A DNA stretch of 40,355 nucleotides from Chlorobiota bacterium (GTDB lineage Bacteria > Bacteroidota > Bacteroidia > Bacteroidales > B39-G9). The DNA lies in contig JAADFW010000036.1 of the NCBI GenBank assembly GCA_013152655.1, forward strand, positions 1 to 40,355, read 5' to 3'. Positions within the stretch are counted from its first letter, which is position 1. Every line of letters starts with the position of its first letter. The notes beneath the pieces were generated by a model that saw nothing but the letters and a program-made list of their open reading frames with translations, was not told the origin of the DNA and searched no databases. The position numbers and the translations under genes are program-made. Below are positions 17,501 to 26,150 of this stretch, in pieces.

Positions 17501-17629
17501 AGTCAGATGTTTAAAAAAGGAATATTAGAAAAATCTATTGCATTACATAATAAGAAAGGTGTTTTAATATGCAGAATATTTTTGAAAGATAAAGTAATAA
17601 ACAAGAAGATTATTTTTGCTGAATATTAA
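14507..17629 (+). CDS. ELWxxDGT-repeat secreted protein with C-terminal sorting domain
   Basis: Large exported protein (1040 residues) built from about sixteen copies of a unit centred on ELWxxDGT, seen clearly as ELWKTKGT, EIWRTDGT, ELWLSDGT, EIWRSDGT, ELWVTDGT, LWKTDGT, IWRSDGT and EPWQTKGT. Central copies are more diverged. It starts with a Sec signal peptide (cleavage near LNSQ). The last 76 residues begin with VYPNPCFKSF and end with KKIIFAEY, the layout of a type IX secretion (Por) C-terminal sorting domain, so it is probably delivered to the cell surface or medium. Around residues 855-950 there is a cadherin-like or Ig-like spacer. The repeats probably form a beta-propeller-like structure; function is unknown. 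It stands alone on the plus strand. Confidence 0.9.
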   Translation: MKIKLIKVLFVSILTLYSCFLNSQTTYMLKDFSQTTESSNPAYFITNNNLTYFIADDGIHGTELWKTKGTVETTELVYDIYEGNESGINNDKGQKVFIDSILYFVGDDLYQGKEIWRTDGTNEGTYRVKWSLSSIINLQAFKSELLYISGHKLWLSTNNVTEFNAIDNNITTYGSIPAMHLLVVGDTLYFVGWDETHGYELWLSDGTPESTKLVKDINTGSESSFENGPISPPFVALNNILYFVCKTQEYGREIWRSDGTEEGTYILKDINPGTKNGFEMYNVADYYKSFYLYNKKIYFAANDGQHGGELWVTDGTEAGTYMVKDISQNGSSNPYNFIGFNNELFFKINYGTNLWKTDGTSANTKLIIQGNYFKDFSIIRATSNNLYFTKKYDNSELWRMDKDYDCYKIGNFNYIKTFQPTDNSLYFSFNDSIIGYELWNINDSTNDYHLVDDINKNGNSHLGELTVLNNSLFFTSKNNLHETKLWVSNGMDKYTKSIMSTEYISDFPKNLIIYKNMVFFTDNNSSIYHGLFKTNGTKESTKIVKEFDNQIKSLEIYDDYLYIENNTGIWRSDGTEKNTSLIPMTNSFTHNSFFVYKNGLFLTYYSTLYYLDTLNNNLSEALYSFDSFDFNPFIFNGKFFFYAEKINMNTFPETYYNGFWVSDGTKEGTYLSLSFKALDDFIIYKDHLIISGMIEDENFGLFKSDGTSKGTLKIEDLSFNRLINQLTIFNDTLYYTKSDLYFSNVELYKTNTVINNSILVKDIFINGNDEISNLFATDSLLFFSANDGVHGIEPWQTKGTENSTIMISDINKSGSSNPSNYTLMNNNLYYIANDGVHGRELWATIYQPIFKLQADSKIIFGEVSNNQPILQLNYIIIPDTGTIAFKILSGNFEKAFKIDNERVIRVSNEQYLNQFEFNRYNLTIEMNNGTKTDTATFIIQTSLYNFYNDNYPEKVLTEYTDDEIMVYPNPCFKSFSIISEIMLIYKIEIISLKGDVVYSQMFKKGILEKSIALHNKKGVLICRIFLKDKVINKKIIFAEY

Positions 17630-17688
17630 CTTTAAAAGTAATTATTTAATAAAAAAACAAGCCTCAAATATGTATTATTACAACTGTT

Positions 17689-18192
17689 CTATTTCAAATT
17701 ATCAAACATTTGCTTGAACATGGCTTTAGTATCTTCCGGTGTACGGGCAATTCCACTGCTCATTTGTGGCTTACCCTCAGTAGAGCACCATAAAAATGCA
17801 GGAATAGAGGTTATGCCAAAAATACCGGCTAATTCTCTTTCTTTTTGTGTGTTTACCTTATAAACATTAACTTTTCCTGCATATTCTTTTGCTAATTCTT
17901 CCAAAATAGGACTGGCTATTTTACATGGAGGACACCAATCTGCATAAAAATCAATAACACATGGTTTGTCTCCTTCAAATACCCATTTATCTGTGTTTTT
18001 TTCATAATTCATTACTTTTTCCAAGAAATCGGCTTTGGTTAAATGGATTACTTTTCCACTATCTTCGTCATTTTTTGAAGATTTTTTTATAACAGATGTA
18101 TCATTAGAATTGTTTTTCTCATGATTGCCAGCCTCACATCCAAAAACCGGTAAAAGTGTAATTGCAATTGTTATTAAAAAGATATTCTTCAT
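17689..18192 (-). CDS. Thioredoxin-fold lipoprotein
   Basis: Exported thiol-disulfide protein. The signal peptide ends in a lipobox-like VFGC near residue 19, followed by a charged linker (20-45) and a thioredoxin domain with the active site DWCPPCK. The cis-proline segment is GITSIPAFLW. At 167 residues it is a thioredoxin plus an anchor, without the extra domains of DsbD or TlpA. The WCPPC site is typical of reductases in periplasmic DsbD/TlpA-like systems. It is the last gene of a minus-strand cluster with a small ferredoxin and a cytoplasmic thioredoxin, 49 bases upstream, suggesting a common redox role across the inner membrane. The electron donor is not visible here. Confidence 0.9.
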   Translation of the reverse strand: MKNIFLITIAITLLPVFGCEAGNHEKNNSNDTSVIKKSSKNDEDSGKVIHLTKADFLEKVMNYEKNTDKWVFEGDKPCVIDFYADWCPPCKIASPILEELAKEYAGKVNVYKVNTQKERELAGIFGITSIPAFLWCSTEGKPQMSSGIARTPEDTKAMFKQMFDNLK

Positions 18193-18241
18193 TTATTTAA
18201 GTATAAAATTAACATTTCGTTTTAGTATTATATATTATTTA

Positions 18242-18427
18242 TCAGGTCATTTTAATTGCACCATATGCACAATAGTTAGTGCATAAGCCACAATCAGTAC
18301 AATTACTCGAATTTATATTTGGTGCACTGTAAGGGCTGGTTTGTTCAATCGCATTATTCGGACAAACACGTATAACCGGACAGTAATGATTTTGTGGACA
18401 TCGTTCTGAAATAACCGTAACTTTCAT
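18242..18427 (-). CDS. Small 4Fe-4S ferredoxin-type protein
   Basis: A 61-residue iron-sulfur protein. The second cluster motif is classical (CTDCGLCTNYC, CxxCxxCxxxC). The N-terminal motif is unusual: CPQNHYCPVIRVCP has C-x5-C-x5-CP, so the first cluster would need either a non-canonical arrangement or a remote fourth ligand. I remember this CPQNHxCP arrangement as a recurring family in Bacteroidota and Firmicutes, so it is not a mutation. It sits between two thioredoxin genes, 7 bases from trxA, so electron transfer to or redox control of thioredoxin is a reasonable guess. Not demonstrated. Confidence 0.85.
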   Translation of the reverse strand: MKVTVISERCPQNHYCPVIRVCPNNAIEQTSPYSAPNINSSNCTDCGLCTNYCAYGAIKMT

Positions 18428-18434
18428 AAGTATT

Positions 18435-18731
18435 TTAAATTATAGAATTAATTTTAGAAATTATCTGATTAGCCTGCGTAACACCCGTAGTAATCCATTT
18501 TGTTTCACCTTCTTTAAATAGCATCATGGTTGGAATACTTCGTATGTTATATTTTAAAGCAATTTGCGGGTTTTTATCAACGTCAATTTTTAATATTTTA
18601 ACCTTTTCACCTAATTCAGATTTTACTTGCTTTAAAATAGGAGGCATCATTTTACAAGGTGCACACCAATTGGCATAAAAATCGATTAAGACAGGTGTTT
18701 TTTGTCGAACTATTTCATTAAAATTAGCCAT
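18435..18731 (-). CDS. trxA: Thioredoxin
   Basis: Cytoplasmic thioredoxin of 98 residues without a signal peptide. The active site is NWCAPCKMM, a slight variation of WCGPC (Ala for Gly), and the cis-proline loop is NIRSIPTMMLF. This is the first gene of the three-gene redox cluster and ends 7 bases before the ferredoxin. The WCAPC active site is common in Bacteroidota thioredoxins linked to other operons rather than the main housekeeping copy, so this may be a specialised paralogue. The palindromic putative operator about 60 bases upstream suggests regulation. Confidence 0.92.
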   Translation of the reverse strand: MANFNEIVRQKTPVLIDFYANWCAPCKMMPPILKQVKSELGEKVKILKIDVDKNPQIALKYNIRSIPTMMLFKEGETKWITTGVTQANQIISKINSII

Positions 18732-19214
18732 ATTATAACAATTTTATAGCACTTTTCTCAATAATCATGCCTTTTATGAATATATGCGTATATGTACATA
18801 TATGGATTTAGAAAAAACAAAAATATGCTATTTTGGCAGTAATTAGATAGAAACAAATAATTAGATTTTCTGAATAAATATTTTTTTCTTATCTGAAATT
18901 CCTAAATTTAGTAAGGAGAAAAACAATAAATAACTATCAAATTATATTCATAACTAACTGTATATGAATGGAATAATATTGTAAATAGTGTGTCAGATAA
19001 TAACTTATTTATTAAAACAAAAAATTAACTTAATACAATAATAATTACAGAATTACATTAGTTCTAAACACAAATTTGTTTGGAGTAATATTTGATATTC
19101 AAGCGTCTCAATAAAAATACTTGATTAATAAAACGAAAAATCTGAGGAATACCACAATTTTCCTAAAAATAAATTAATTTTGAATTATAATTTTTAATAT
19201 AAAAAAAACAAAAT
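18732..19214. other. Divergent intergenic region between trxA and secA
   Basis: 483 bases with no ORF or RNA gene I can support. The trx-proximal part holds the 14-bp palindrome. The middle contains a small imperfect inverted repeat (ATTCATA...TATGAAT, about 18947-18967). The secA-proximal part is AT-rich and ends in a poly-A stretch next to the start codon. A near-consensus -7 element (AATATTTG, one mismatch) at about 19088 could belong to the secA promoter, weakly. Confidence 0.4.
18789..18802. promoter_or_regulatory. Perfect 14-bp palindrome upstream of the trx operon (putative operator)
   Basis: TATATGTACATATA is its own reverse complement and lies 58 bases upstream of trxA, inside a longer alternating AT/GC stretch (ATATATGCGTATATG). 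A -7-like element TATTTTTG (minus strand, 18818-18825) sits just upstream of it, which would put the palindrome near the transcription start, a usual place for a repressor. ArsR-type operators have this general character, but no regulator gene is next to it. Confidence 0.4.
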
Positions 19215-22200
19215 ATGGCATTCATAAATAATCTGTTAAGCAATTTTTTTGGTAAAAAATCAGACAGAGATATAAAAGAAATTTCACCTATTGTTGAAAA
19301 AATAAAAGAGGTATATGATGAAATAGCTGCCCTTTCTAATGATGGCTTACGTGAGCATACAAAGAAATTAGATAAAAAGATTCAGGAGTATATAAAAAAG
19401 GAAGACGATGAAATAAAAACATTAAAAGAGCAACTTGAAGGTACTGAACTTGATATTGAAGAACGCGAAAAGCATTATAATAGGATAGATAAGCTTAAAA
19501 AAGAAATTAAAGAAAAACTGGAAGAAGTTCTTAATGAAATATTGCCCGAAGCATTTTCTATTGTAAAAGAAACTGCCAGAAGATTTAAGGAGAATAAGGA
19601 GGTTGTTGTTACTGCTACCGACTTTGACCGTAATTTATCTACAACACGAGATTCAATAAAAATTGAAGGCGACAAAGCAATTTATAGCAATACATGGATT
19701 GCTGGGGGGAATGAAATTACCTGGGATATGGTTCATTACGATGTTCAATTAATTGGGGGTATTGTTTTGCATCAGGGTAAAATAGCTGAAATGGCTACAG
19801 GTGAAGGTAAAACACTGGTAGCTACACTTCCTGTTTTTTTAAATGCTTTAACTCACAGAGGTGTTCATATTGTTACTGTAAACGACTATTTAGCTAAACG
19901 TGATTCTGAATGGATGGGGCCAATTTATGAATTTCATGGCTTATCTGTTGATTGTATCGATAGACATCAGCCAAATTCTGACGACAGGAGAAAAGCTTAC
20001 CTTGCTGACATAACATTTGGAACAAATAATGAATTTGGCTTTGATTATTTGCGTGATAATATGGCTATTAATCCACAGGATTTAGTGCAGCGAGAACATA
20101 ACTATTCTATTGTTGATGAGGTAGATTCTGTTTTAATTGATGATGCAAGAACACCATTAATTATTTCAGGCCCGGTACCCAAAGGAGATAATCAATTATT
20201 TGATGACTTAAAATTTAAAGTACAAAGATTATATAATGAACAAAAAAATCTGGTTACTAAAATTTTGGCTGAATCTAAGAAATTAATTGCTGCTAACGAC
20301 AACGAAAAAGGAGGATTATTGTTAGTGAGGGCTTTTAAAGGATTACCTAAGAATAAAGCTTTAATCAAATATCTTAGTGAAGAAGGCAATAAAGCACTAT
20401 TATTAAAAACAGAAAACTTTTATATGCAGGATAACAACAAGCATATGCACAAAGTTACCGATGACCTGTTTTTTATTATTGATGAAAAAAATAATTCAAT
20501 TGAATTAACTGATAAAGGTATCGATTTAATAACTGCAGATTCTGACGATCCTAATTTCTTTATAATGCCGGACATTGGTACAGAAATAGCAGAATTGGAA
20601 AAAATGGATATTGATGCTTCTGAAAGAATTGCAAAAAAAGATAAACTACTTACTGACTATGCTGTAAAATCAGAAAGAGTACATACTATTAACCAGTTAT
20701 TAAAAGCTTATGCTCTTTTTGAAAAAGATGTTGAGTATGTTCTTATTGACAATAAAGTTAAAATTGTTGATGAGCAGACTGGCCGTATTATGGAAGGCAG
20801 GCGTTATTCTGACGGCCTGCATCAGGCAATAGAGGCTAAAGAAAATGTAAAAGTTGAGGCAGCAACTCAAACATTTGCAACCGTTACATTACAAAATTAT
20901 TTCAGAATGTATAATAAACTTGCCGGTATGACAGGAACAGCAGAAACAGAAGCCGGTGAATTGTGGAATATTTATGAACTGGATGTGGTTGTTATACCAA
21001 CTAATGTTCCAATTATACGTGATGATAGAGATGATTTGGTTTATAAAACAAAACGTGAAAAATATAATGCAGTAATTGATGAAATTGTTGAATTAGTTAA
21101 TAAAGGAAGGCCTGTTTTAGTAGGTACAACATCGGTTGAAATTTCAGAATTGCTAAGCCGAATGCTGAAAATTAAAAGAGTAAAACACAATGTATTAAAT
21201 GCAAAATTACATCAACGTGAAGCTGAAATTGTTGCTGAAGCAGGAAAAGAAGGAATTGTTACTATTGCAACTAACATGGCTGGTAGAGGAACAGATATAA
21301 AATTATCTCAAAGAGTTAAAGAAGCAGGAGGTTTGGCAATTGTTGGAACAGAAAGGCATGAATCAAGAAGGGTTGACAGGCAATTGCGTGGTAGAGCCGG
21401 AAGACAAGGCGACCCGGGTTCTTCACAGTTTTTTGTTTCGCTTGAAGATGACCTGATGCGACTATTTGGTTCCGATAGAATTGCTCGCTTGATGGACCGT
21501 ATGGGAATTAAAGAAGGTGAAGTTATTCAACATTCAATGATTTCAAAATCAATTGAAAGAGCACAAAAAAAGGTTGAAGAAAATAACTTTGGCATCAGAA
21601 AAAGATTGTTGGAATATGATGATGTGATGAACTCTCAACGAGAAGTAATTTATAATTTACGTCGTCATGCTTTATATGGCGAAAGAATAGGTGTTGACAT
21701 AGCAAATGGAATGTATGATGTTTGCGAGGGAATTGTGAATGAATTTCATGGAAATAAAGATTTTGGAGATTTTAGTATGGAATTGATCAGGGTTCTTTCA
21801 ATTGAAACTCCTTTATCTGAAGAAGAATATATTAAACTTGACCCAAATATTATTATTGAAAAAATTTATAACAAAACAATTGATTCTTACAAAAATAAAT
21901 CGGAGCTTATTGCAAAACAAGCCTATCCGGTAATAAAGAATGTTTTTGAAAAAAGTGGACATGTTTATGAAAACATTGTTGTTCCAATTACTGATGGAAC
22001 CAAAACGTTAAATGTTATTACTAATCTTGAAAAAGCCTATAAATCTGAAGGAAAAGAGTTAGTTCAATCTTTTGAAAAATCAACTTTTCTGGTAACTATC
22101 GACGAGGAATGGAAAGAGCATTTACGGGAAATGGATGATTTAAAACAATCTGTTCAGAATGCTTCTTATGAACAAAAAGACCCTTTGCTTATTTATAAGT

Positions 22201-22520
22201 TTGAATCTTTTGAATTGTTCCGCAGTATGATTGACCGAATTAATCGCGATGTTATTTCTGTTATAATGAAAGGGCATCTTCCTATTCAAGACTCATCTAG
22301 CGTACGTGAAGCTCAAGCCAGAAAACGTTCAGATTTTAGTAACTTAAAAATGAGCAAGTCTGATGCATCAAGGTATGGTGGTGGAGAGGGCAGCGGCAAT
22401 GCTGAGAAAGAACAGCAAAAACTGCAACCGGTAAGAGTTGAGAAAAAAATTGGACGTAACGATCCTTGTCCGTGCGGTAGTGGTAAAAAATACAAACATT
22501 GCCACGGTAAGGTTGGATAA
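19215..22520 (+). CDS. secA: Protein translocase motor SecA
   Basis: ATPase that drives preproteins through SecYEG. Walker A is MATGEGKTL, and Walker B lies in the [15 protein letters not shown] segment; the QQ/arginine-finger part is GRGTDIKL and [16 protein letters not shown]. The C-terminal zinc motif [14 protein letters not shown] (SEC-C) is complete, so binding to SecB or ribosomes is plausible. At 1101 residues it is some 200 longer than the E. coli protein. The extra length lies mainly after [11 protein letters not shown], a lineage-specific insertion I know from Bacteroidota SecA. The ATG at 19215 follows an A-rich leader. Downstream lies the DUF6155 gene, 56 bases away on the same strand. 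Confidence 0.98.
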   Translation: MAFINNLLSNFFGKKSDRDIKEISPIVEKIKEVYDEIAALSNDGLREHTKKLDKKIQEYIKKEDDEIKTLKEQLEGTELDIEEREKHYNRIDKLKKEIKEKLEEVLNEILPEAFSIVKETARRFKENKEVVVTATDFDRNLSTTRDSIKIEGDKAIYSNTWIAGGNEITWDMVHYDVQLIGGIVLHQGKIAEMATGEGKTLVATLPVFLNALTHRGVHIVTVNDYLAKRDSEWMGPIYEFHGLSVDCIDRHQPNSDDRRKAYLADITFGTNNEFGFDYLRDNMAINPQDLVQREHNYSIVDEVDSVLIDDARTPLIISGPVPKGDNQLFDDLKFKVQRLYNEQKNLVTKILAESKKLIAANDNEKGGLLLVRAFKGLPKNKALIKYLSEEGNKALLLKTENFYMQDNNKHMHKVTDDLFFIIDEKNNSIELTDKGIDLITADSDDPNFFIMPDIGTEIAELEKMDIDASERIAKKDKLLTDYAVKSERVHTINQLLKAYALFEKDVEYVLIDNKVKIVDEQTGRIMEGRRYSDGLHQAIEAKENVKVEAATQTFATVTLQNYFRMYNKLAGMTGTAETEAGELWNIYELDVVVIPTNVPIIRDDRDDLVYKTKREKYNAVIDEIVELVNKGRPVLVGTTSVEISELLSRMLKIKRVKHNVLNAKLHQREAEIVAEAGKEGIVTIATNMAGRGTDIKLSQRVKEAGGLAIVGTERHESRRVDRQLRGRAGRQGDPGSSQFFVSLEDDLMRLFGSDRIARLMDRMGIKEGEVIQHSMISKSIERAQKKVEENNFGIRKRLLEYDDVMNSQREVIYNLRRHALYGERIGVDIANGMYDVCEGIVNEFHGNKDFGDFSMELIRVLSIETPLSEEEYIKLDPNIIIEKIYNKTIDSYKNKSELIAKQAYPVIKNVFEKSGHVYENIVVPITDGTKTLNVITNLEKAYKSEGKELVQSFEKSTFLVTIDEEWKEHLREMDDLKQSVQNASYEQKDPLLIYKFESFELFRSMIDRINRDVISVIMKGHLPIQDSSSVREAQARKRSDFSNLKMSKSDASRYGGGEGSGNAEKEQQKLQPVRVEKKIGRNDPCPCGSGKKYKHCHGKVG

Positions 22521-22576
22521 TTGTGGTAAACACAAATATTATTTGATTATATAATTTGAGAAAGTGAAAATAATTC

Positions 22577-23086
22577 ATGAGCAAAAGAGATTTAAAGTTA
22601 TACTTAAATAATCTCAATAAAGAGCAGTTAATTGAGCAATTGCTTGATCTATATTCTCGATTTAAAAACGTTAAAACTTATTATGATTTTGCGTTTAATC
22701 CCAATGAAAGAAAGCTCTTAGATGAAGCAAAATTCAAAATTACTAAGGAATATTTTCCTTTAAATGGCCGAAAGCCTAAGCGAAGAAGGTCAGTGGCTCA
22801 AAAAATAATTAAACATTTTATACAATTAGGCGTTGATTCATACATAATAGCTGATGTAATGTGCTACAACATAGAAACTGCTCAGCAATTTTCGCTTGAA
22901 AATAACATACAACAAGAAGCATTTTATAAAAGTATGCTTAAAAGTTACCGCGAAGCTGTTGAATATATTGAAGAAAACGGTATTATGCCTGACTTCAAAA
23001 CACGCTTAAATACTATTATTAGCCAAAGTATTGACCAGGATTGGTTAAATTCTGCCGGTTTTGAAAATGCATTTACATATGCATAA
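22577..23086 (+). CDS. DUF6155 family protein
   Basis: A 169-residue soluble, mainly helical protein. The start MSKRDLKLYLNNLNKEQL, the central NPNERKLLDEAKFKI and the basic block GRKPKRRRSVAQKIIKHF match what I remember of DUF6155, a Bacteroidota family without known function. The basic patch followed by amphipathic helices could bind nucleic acid, but this is a guess. It follows secA by 56 bases and may be co-transcribed. The other-strand ORF at its 5' end is a shadow. Confidence 0.8.
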   Translation: MSKRDLKLYLNNLNKEQLIEQLLDLYSRFKNVKTYYDFAFNPNERKLLDEAKFKITKEYFPLNGRKPKRRRSVAQKIIKHFIQLGVDSYIIADVMCYNIETAQQFSLENNIQQEAFYKSMLKSYREAVEYIEENGIMPDFKTRLNTIISQSIDQDWLNSAGFENAFTYA

Positions 23087-23112
23087 TTAATCATTAAACT
23101 AAACCAAAGCAT

Positions 23113-23238
23113 TCATAATATTTCAGTAGGAATATCAGGACATGTTTTTGGCACTTGCAATTCAAAAATACTATCTTTTTCAAATTCAACATTTTCCGGT
23201 TTTCCGTCCAGGGCACTGTTTAACAAAGCACAAGTATA
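23113..23238 (-). pseudogene. pckA: Relic of pckA (ATP-dependent PEP carboxykinase), 3' part
   Basis: On the minus strand this stretch reads, without a start codon, about 41 codons ending in a TGA at 23113-23115. The peptide TCALLNSALDGKPENVEF and then QVPKTCPDIPTEIL matches the remembered C-terminal region of Bacteroidota PckA (TRA.L.AAL.G...VE....F.L.VPK.CP.VP.EIL). The match stops just before the expected NPRNTW and nothing PckA-like follows. Upstream in frame a TAA lies at 23260-23262. It is therefore a decayed fragment, possibly left by a deletion, a duplication or an insertion-excision event between DUF6155 and the hydrolase gene. Confidence 0.65.
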
Positions 23239-23392
23239 TTGTATTATCAGATAGTTATTTTAAGGCTGTTCCCTAAATAAAAAATAAGTTATTTTGAAAA
23301 AAACAGCATTTTTTTTAAAATTTAAAATTGCTTTTTTTTCAACTAACTATTTATATTAGATTTACGCTTCTTTAAAGTTGGAAAATCTTAAA

Positions 23393-25063
23393 ATGAAAAA
23401 ACAAATATTTACTCTTCTAATAATTTTAATTTGGAGTATTAATATAGAAGCTCAACAAATAAAATATCCTGAAGGCTTTATTGTAAAAGGGAAGGATTCT
23501 GCTTTAATTCCGTTAAAACGTTTAGATACTTTGAAAATTGGCTTGATTTCAGATGATACAATTGCAAAAGAGATGTTATTGAATTATACTGTAATTGAAG
23601 ACGACCTCGCTAAGGCTAATTTACTGATTTTTACAAGTGTAAAGGATTTTAATGACCATAATACCAAAAACAAAAATTTATTTCGTCAGAAAACTATATT
23701 GATAAAAGCTGATAGTATTGATCCGGATAGTACAACTGATATTGAAATAAATAAAATCGATAATACCAATACTATCAATAATGCAGATGCAATACAATTC
23801 ATTTTTGGTGGTGCGGCTGGTGTATATTCAAATGGAAATTACCGGTTTGGATTTGGTAATGCAAAAGATGTTGGCCTTGATTATAACAAAATGAAATTCA
23901 AAATAGACTCTATTGCCAATACTGCAATAAGAGATAGTGTTGCACCTGGCATTCAGGTTCTTGTAGCAAGATATGGAGTAGTGGTGTTTCATGAAACATA
24001 TGGCTATCACACTTATGATTCAATAACTAAGGTGAAAAAAAACAATATTTACGACTGGGCATCGGTTACAAAAATAACTTCTGCTTTACCTGCATTGATG
24101 AAGTTGCATGATGAAGATAAGTTTGACCTTGATGCAACATTGGGAACATATATTCCATATTTTAATCATGGAAATAAAAAGGATTTAATATTTAGAAGAA
24201 TATTATCACATAATGCAGGCTTAAAGCCATGGATTCCATTTTGGAAAACTACTTTAAGAAAAAATGGCACGTTTAAATGGAGAACTTTATCTTATGAGAA
24301 ATCAGAACATTACTCTGTTCAAATAGTACCAGGATTATATATTTACGACGAGTACAAGAAAAAAATATATCGGCAAATCAGAAAATCTAAAGTTGATAAA
24401 ACAGAACATCCTAAATATAAGTATTCAGGTTTGGCATTTTATCTGTTTCCTGCAATAGTTGAAAAATTAAGTTCAGAGGATTTCCAGAAATATTTGAGTG
24501 ATAATTTTTATAAACCACTTGGAGCAGTGACTGTAGGTTATAATCCAATAAACAGATTTGATAAAAACAGAATTATTCCAACTGAAATTGATACTGTTTT
24601 CAGGCATACTCAACTACAAGGAACTGTACATGACGAAGGAGCAGCAATGATGTGTGGAGTTTCAGGAAATGCCGGATTGTTCGGAACAACATTAGATTTG
24701 GCTAAAATTATGCAAATGTATTTATGGAAAGGAAAATATGGAGGAGAACGTTATATTTCTGAAAATACCATAAACAAATTTACTTTTGCACATTATGCCA
24801 ATGAAGGAAATAGGAGAGGACTGGGTTTTGATAAGCCAAAATTGGAGGAGAGGGAAGATGATTCTTGTTCGCCGGATGCATCAATGAGCAGCTTTGGCCA
24901 TAGCGGCTACACCGGAACATTTACCTGGGCAGACCCTGAGAGTGGAATTCTGTTTGTTTTTATGTCAAACAGAGTATATCCAACAAGAAATAACAGAAAA
25001 ATATATGAACTTAACGTCAGGCCATCCATTCATCAGGCTATTTATGATGCGATTATTGAATGA
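23393..25063 (+). CDS. Exported serine hydrolase, beta-lactamase/PBP fold
   Basis: Class C beta-lactamase-like serine hydrolase. I chose the ATG at 23393 (MKKQIFTLLIILIWS..., a good signal peptide) over the TTG at 23378; the product is 556 residues. The catalytic motif is SVTK (about S224 and K227), the second is YSG in YKYSGLAFYLFP (Y344), and the third is HSGYTG. The region IQFIFGGAAGVY...GFGNAKDVGLD, leading into IDSIANTAIRDSVAPGIQVLVARYG, resembles the junction and C-terminal half of the Bacteroidota GH3 glucosaminidase-serine hydrolase fusion proteins, with only a short N-terminal remnant instead of GH3. A cell-wall peptide or ester substrate is likely. It is followed by pnuC after a 22-base gap. 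Confidence 0.88.
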   Translation: MKKQIFTLLIILIWSINIEAQQIKYPEGFIVKGKDSALIPLKRLDTLKIGLISDDTIAKEMLLNYTVIEDDLAKANLLIFTSVKDFNDHNTKNKNLFRQKTILIKADSIDPDSTTDIEINKIDNTNTINNADAIQFIFGGAAGVYSNGNYRFGFGNAKDVGLDYNKMKFKIDSIANTAIRDSVAPGIQVLVARYGVVVFHETYGYHTYDSITKVKKNNIYDWASVTKITSALPALMKLHDEDKFDLDATLGTYIPYFNHGNKKDLIFRRILSHNAGLKPWIPFWKTTLRKNGTFKWRTLSYEKSEHYSVQIVPGLYIYDEYKKKIYRQIRKSKVDKTEHPKYKYSGLAFYLFPAIVEKLSSEDFQKYLSDNFYKPLGAVTVGYNPINRFDKNRIIPTEIDTVFRHTQLQGTVHDEGAAMMCGVSGNAGLFGTTLDLAKIMQMYLWKGKYGGERYISENTINKFTFAHYANEGNRRGLGFDKPKLEEREDDSCSPDASMSSFGHSGYTGTFTWADPESGILFVFMSNRVYPTRNNRKIYELNVRPSIHQAIYDAIIE

Positions 25064-25085
25064 TTAAAATAAATGTAAAAGTTTT

Positions 25086-25709
25086 ATGCCAATTATGGAA
25101 AATATAATAAATTTTCTGTTAGAACCTTACGAAACAGCTGATTTCTACATGATTATGCTTGAGTTTACAGCTGCATTATTAGGCATATTAAGCGTTTGGT
25201 TTTCGCGTAAGGAAAATATTTTGGTTTATCCCAGTGGAATAGTTAGCACCGGAATATATGTGTATTTATTAAATATATATGAACTTAGGGGTGATATGGT
25301 TATAAATGCCTATTTTTTTGTGATGAGCATTTACGGTTGGTACAACTGGTCGAGAAAAACAGAGGGAAATATTTCAATTGTAAAAATAACCAGGACAAAT
25401 TTCAGGGAAAAGATAATTGGAGTCTTTATATTTATTGCAGGAGTAATATTTGTATTTTTTGCATATAAAATTTTTAGTACTAAAATCACATATATAACCT
25501 ATACCGATTCGTTTACCACGGCCATATTTTTTGTCGCTATGTGGTATATGGCTTTAAAGAAACTGGAAAACTGGACACTTTGGATTGCCGGAAATATTGT
25601 TTCCATTCCATTATATCTCGTCAAAGGCCTGGGGTTTACTGCAATACAATACGCTGTGTTTCTAATACTTGCTGTTTTGGGATATATTGAATGGAGAAAA
25701 AAGGTATAA
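25086..25709 (+). CDS. pnuC: PnuC-family vitamin transporter
   Basis: Inner-membrane SWEET-like facilitator for nicotinamide riboside or a related vitamin such as thiamine (PnuT type). The protein (207 residues) has about seven hydrophobic segments; the family hallmarks are the SVWFSRKENILVYPSGIV stretch, the YGWYNWSRK loop and the C-terminal NWTLWIAGNIVSIPLY. The WxxN motif (NWTLW, IAGN) of the substrate site is present. No kinase (NadR, thiamine kinase) and no TPP riboswitch is seen nearby, so the vitamin cannot be decided. Two in-frame starts, 25086 and 25095 (ATG each), are possible. Same-strand neighbours are the serine hydrolase upstream and a small unknown gene downstream. Confidence 0.88.
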   Translation: MPIMENIINFLLEPYETADFYMIMLEFTAALLGILSVWFSRKENILVYPSGIVSTGIYVYLLNIYELRGDMVINAYFFVMSIYGWYNWSRKTEGNISIVKITRTNFREKIIGVFIFIAGVIFVFFAYKIFSTKITYITYTDSFTTAIFFVAMWYMALKKLENWTLWIAGNIVSIPLYLVKGLGFTAIQYAVFLILAVLGYIEWRKKV

Positions 25710-25790
25710 GACAGAAGTTACAAATTATATGGATTAGTTTTAAAAATAACTTTTTTGTTTAAGAAAAACCATCAAAATGTTTTTTGCTAC

Positions 25791-26096
25791 ATGTTTTTAC
25801 AACGATTAGATAAATGGTTTTCATCCGTTAAAAAGCTTTTGTTTAAGTACAAAGACGGCTTTTATGAGTTGCCTTTAATTGCTAATTCTCCGGAAGCTAT
25901 TGTTAAGAGTATAACTAAAATGCCTTTTGTTAAGCATTCAGAAGCGACAGGGGTATTTGGAACAAATAACCCTTTTGTAAAAGCCGAGATTAAATACCAT
26001 AAAATTAATGAGGAATTATGGGTTATGGACTCAATTGCGGTTTATAAAGAAAATATCCTGTACAAGCGTATTACTGATAATTATCCGAATAATTAA
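25791..26096 (+). CDS. Small conserved-looking hypothetical protein
   Basis: A 101-residue product if translated from the ATG at 25791; the track start at 25755 is TTG and gives an N-terminus without obvious function. The sequence is rich in charged and aromatic residues (KLLFKYKDGFYELPLIANSPEAIVK, VFGTNNPFVKAEIKYHKINEELWVMDSI), soluble and probably a mixed alpha/beta fold. I do not recognise it. It lies 81 bases past the pnuC stop on the same strand; the end is followed closely by the 280-bp palindromic element. Confidence 0.55.
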   Translation: MFLQRLDKWFSSVKKLLFKYKDGFYELPLIANSPEAIVKSITKMPFVKHSEATGVFGTNNPFVKAEIKYHKINEELWVMDSIAVYKENILYKRITDNYPNN

Positions 26097-26150
26097 AATC
26101 TCGTGTATCTAAAATTAATAAGAGTAATAATAATTTTGAATGACAAAAGC

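Noticed and set aside
18242-18427. Broken ferredoxin because the first Cys motif is irregular
   Set aside because: The CPQNHxCP arrangement recurs in remembered homologues, so I treat it as a family trait rather than damage.
22521-22545. Small hairpin after secA (TTGTG...CACAA)
   Set aside because: Five base pairs only, not enough for a terminator call in AT-rich DNA.
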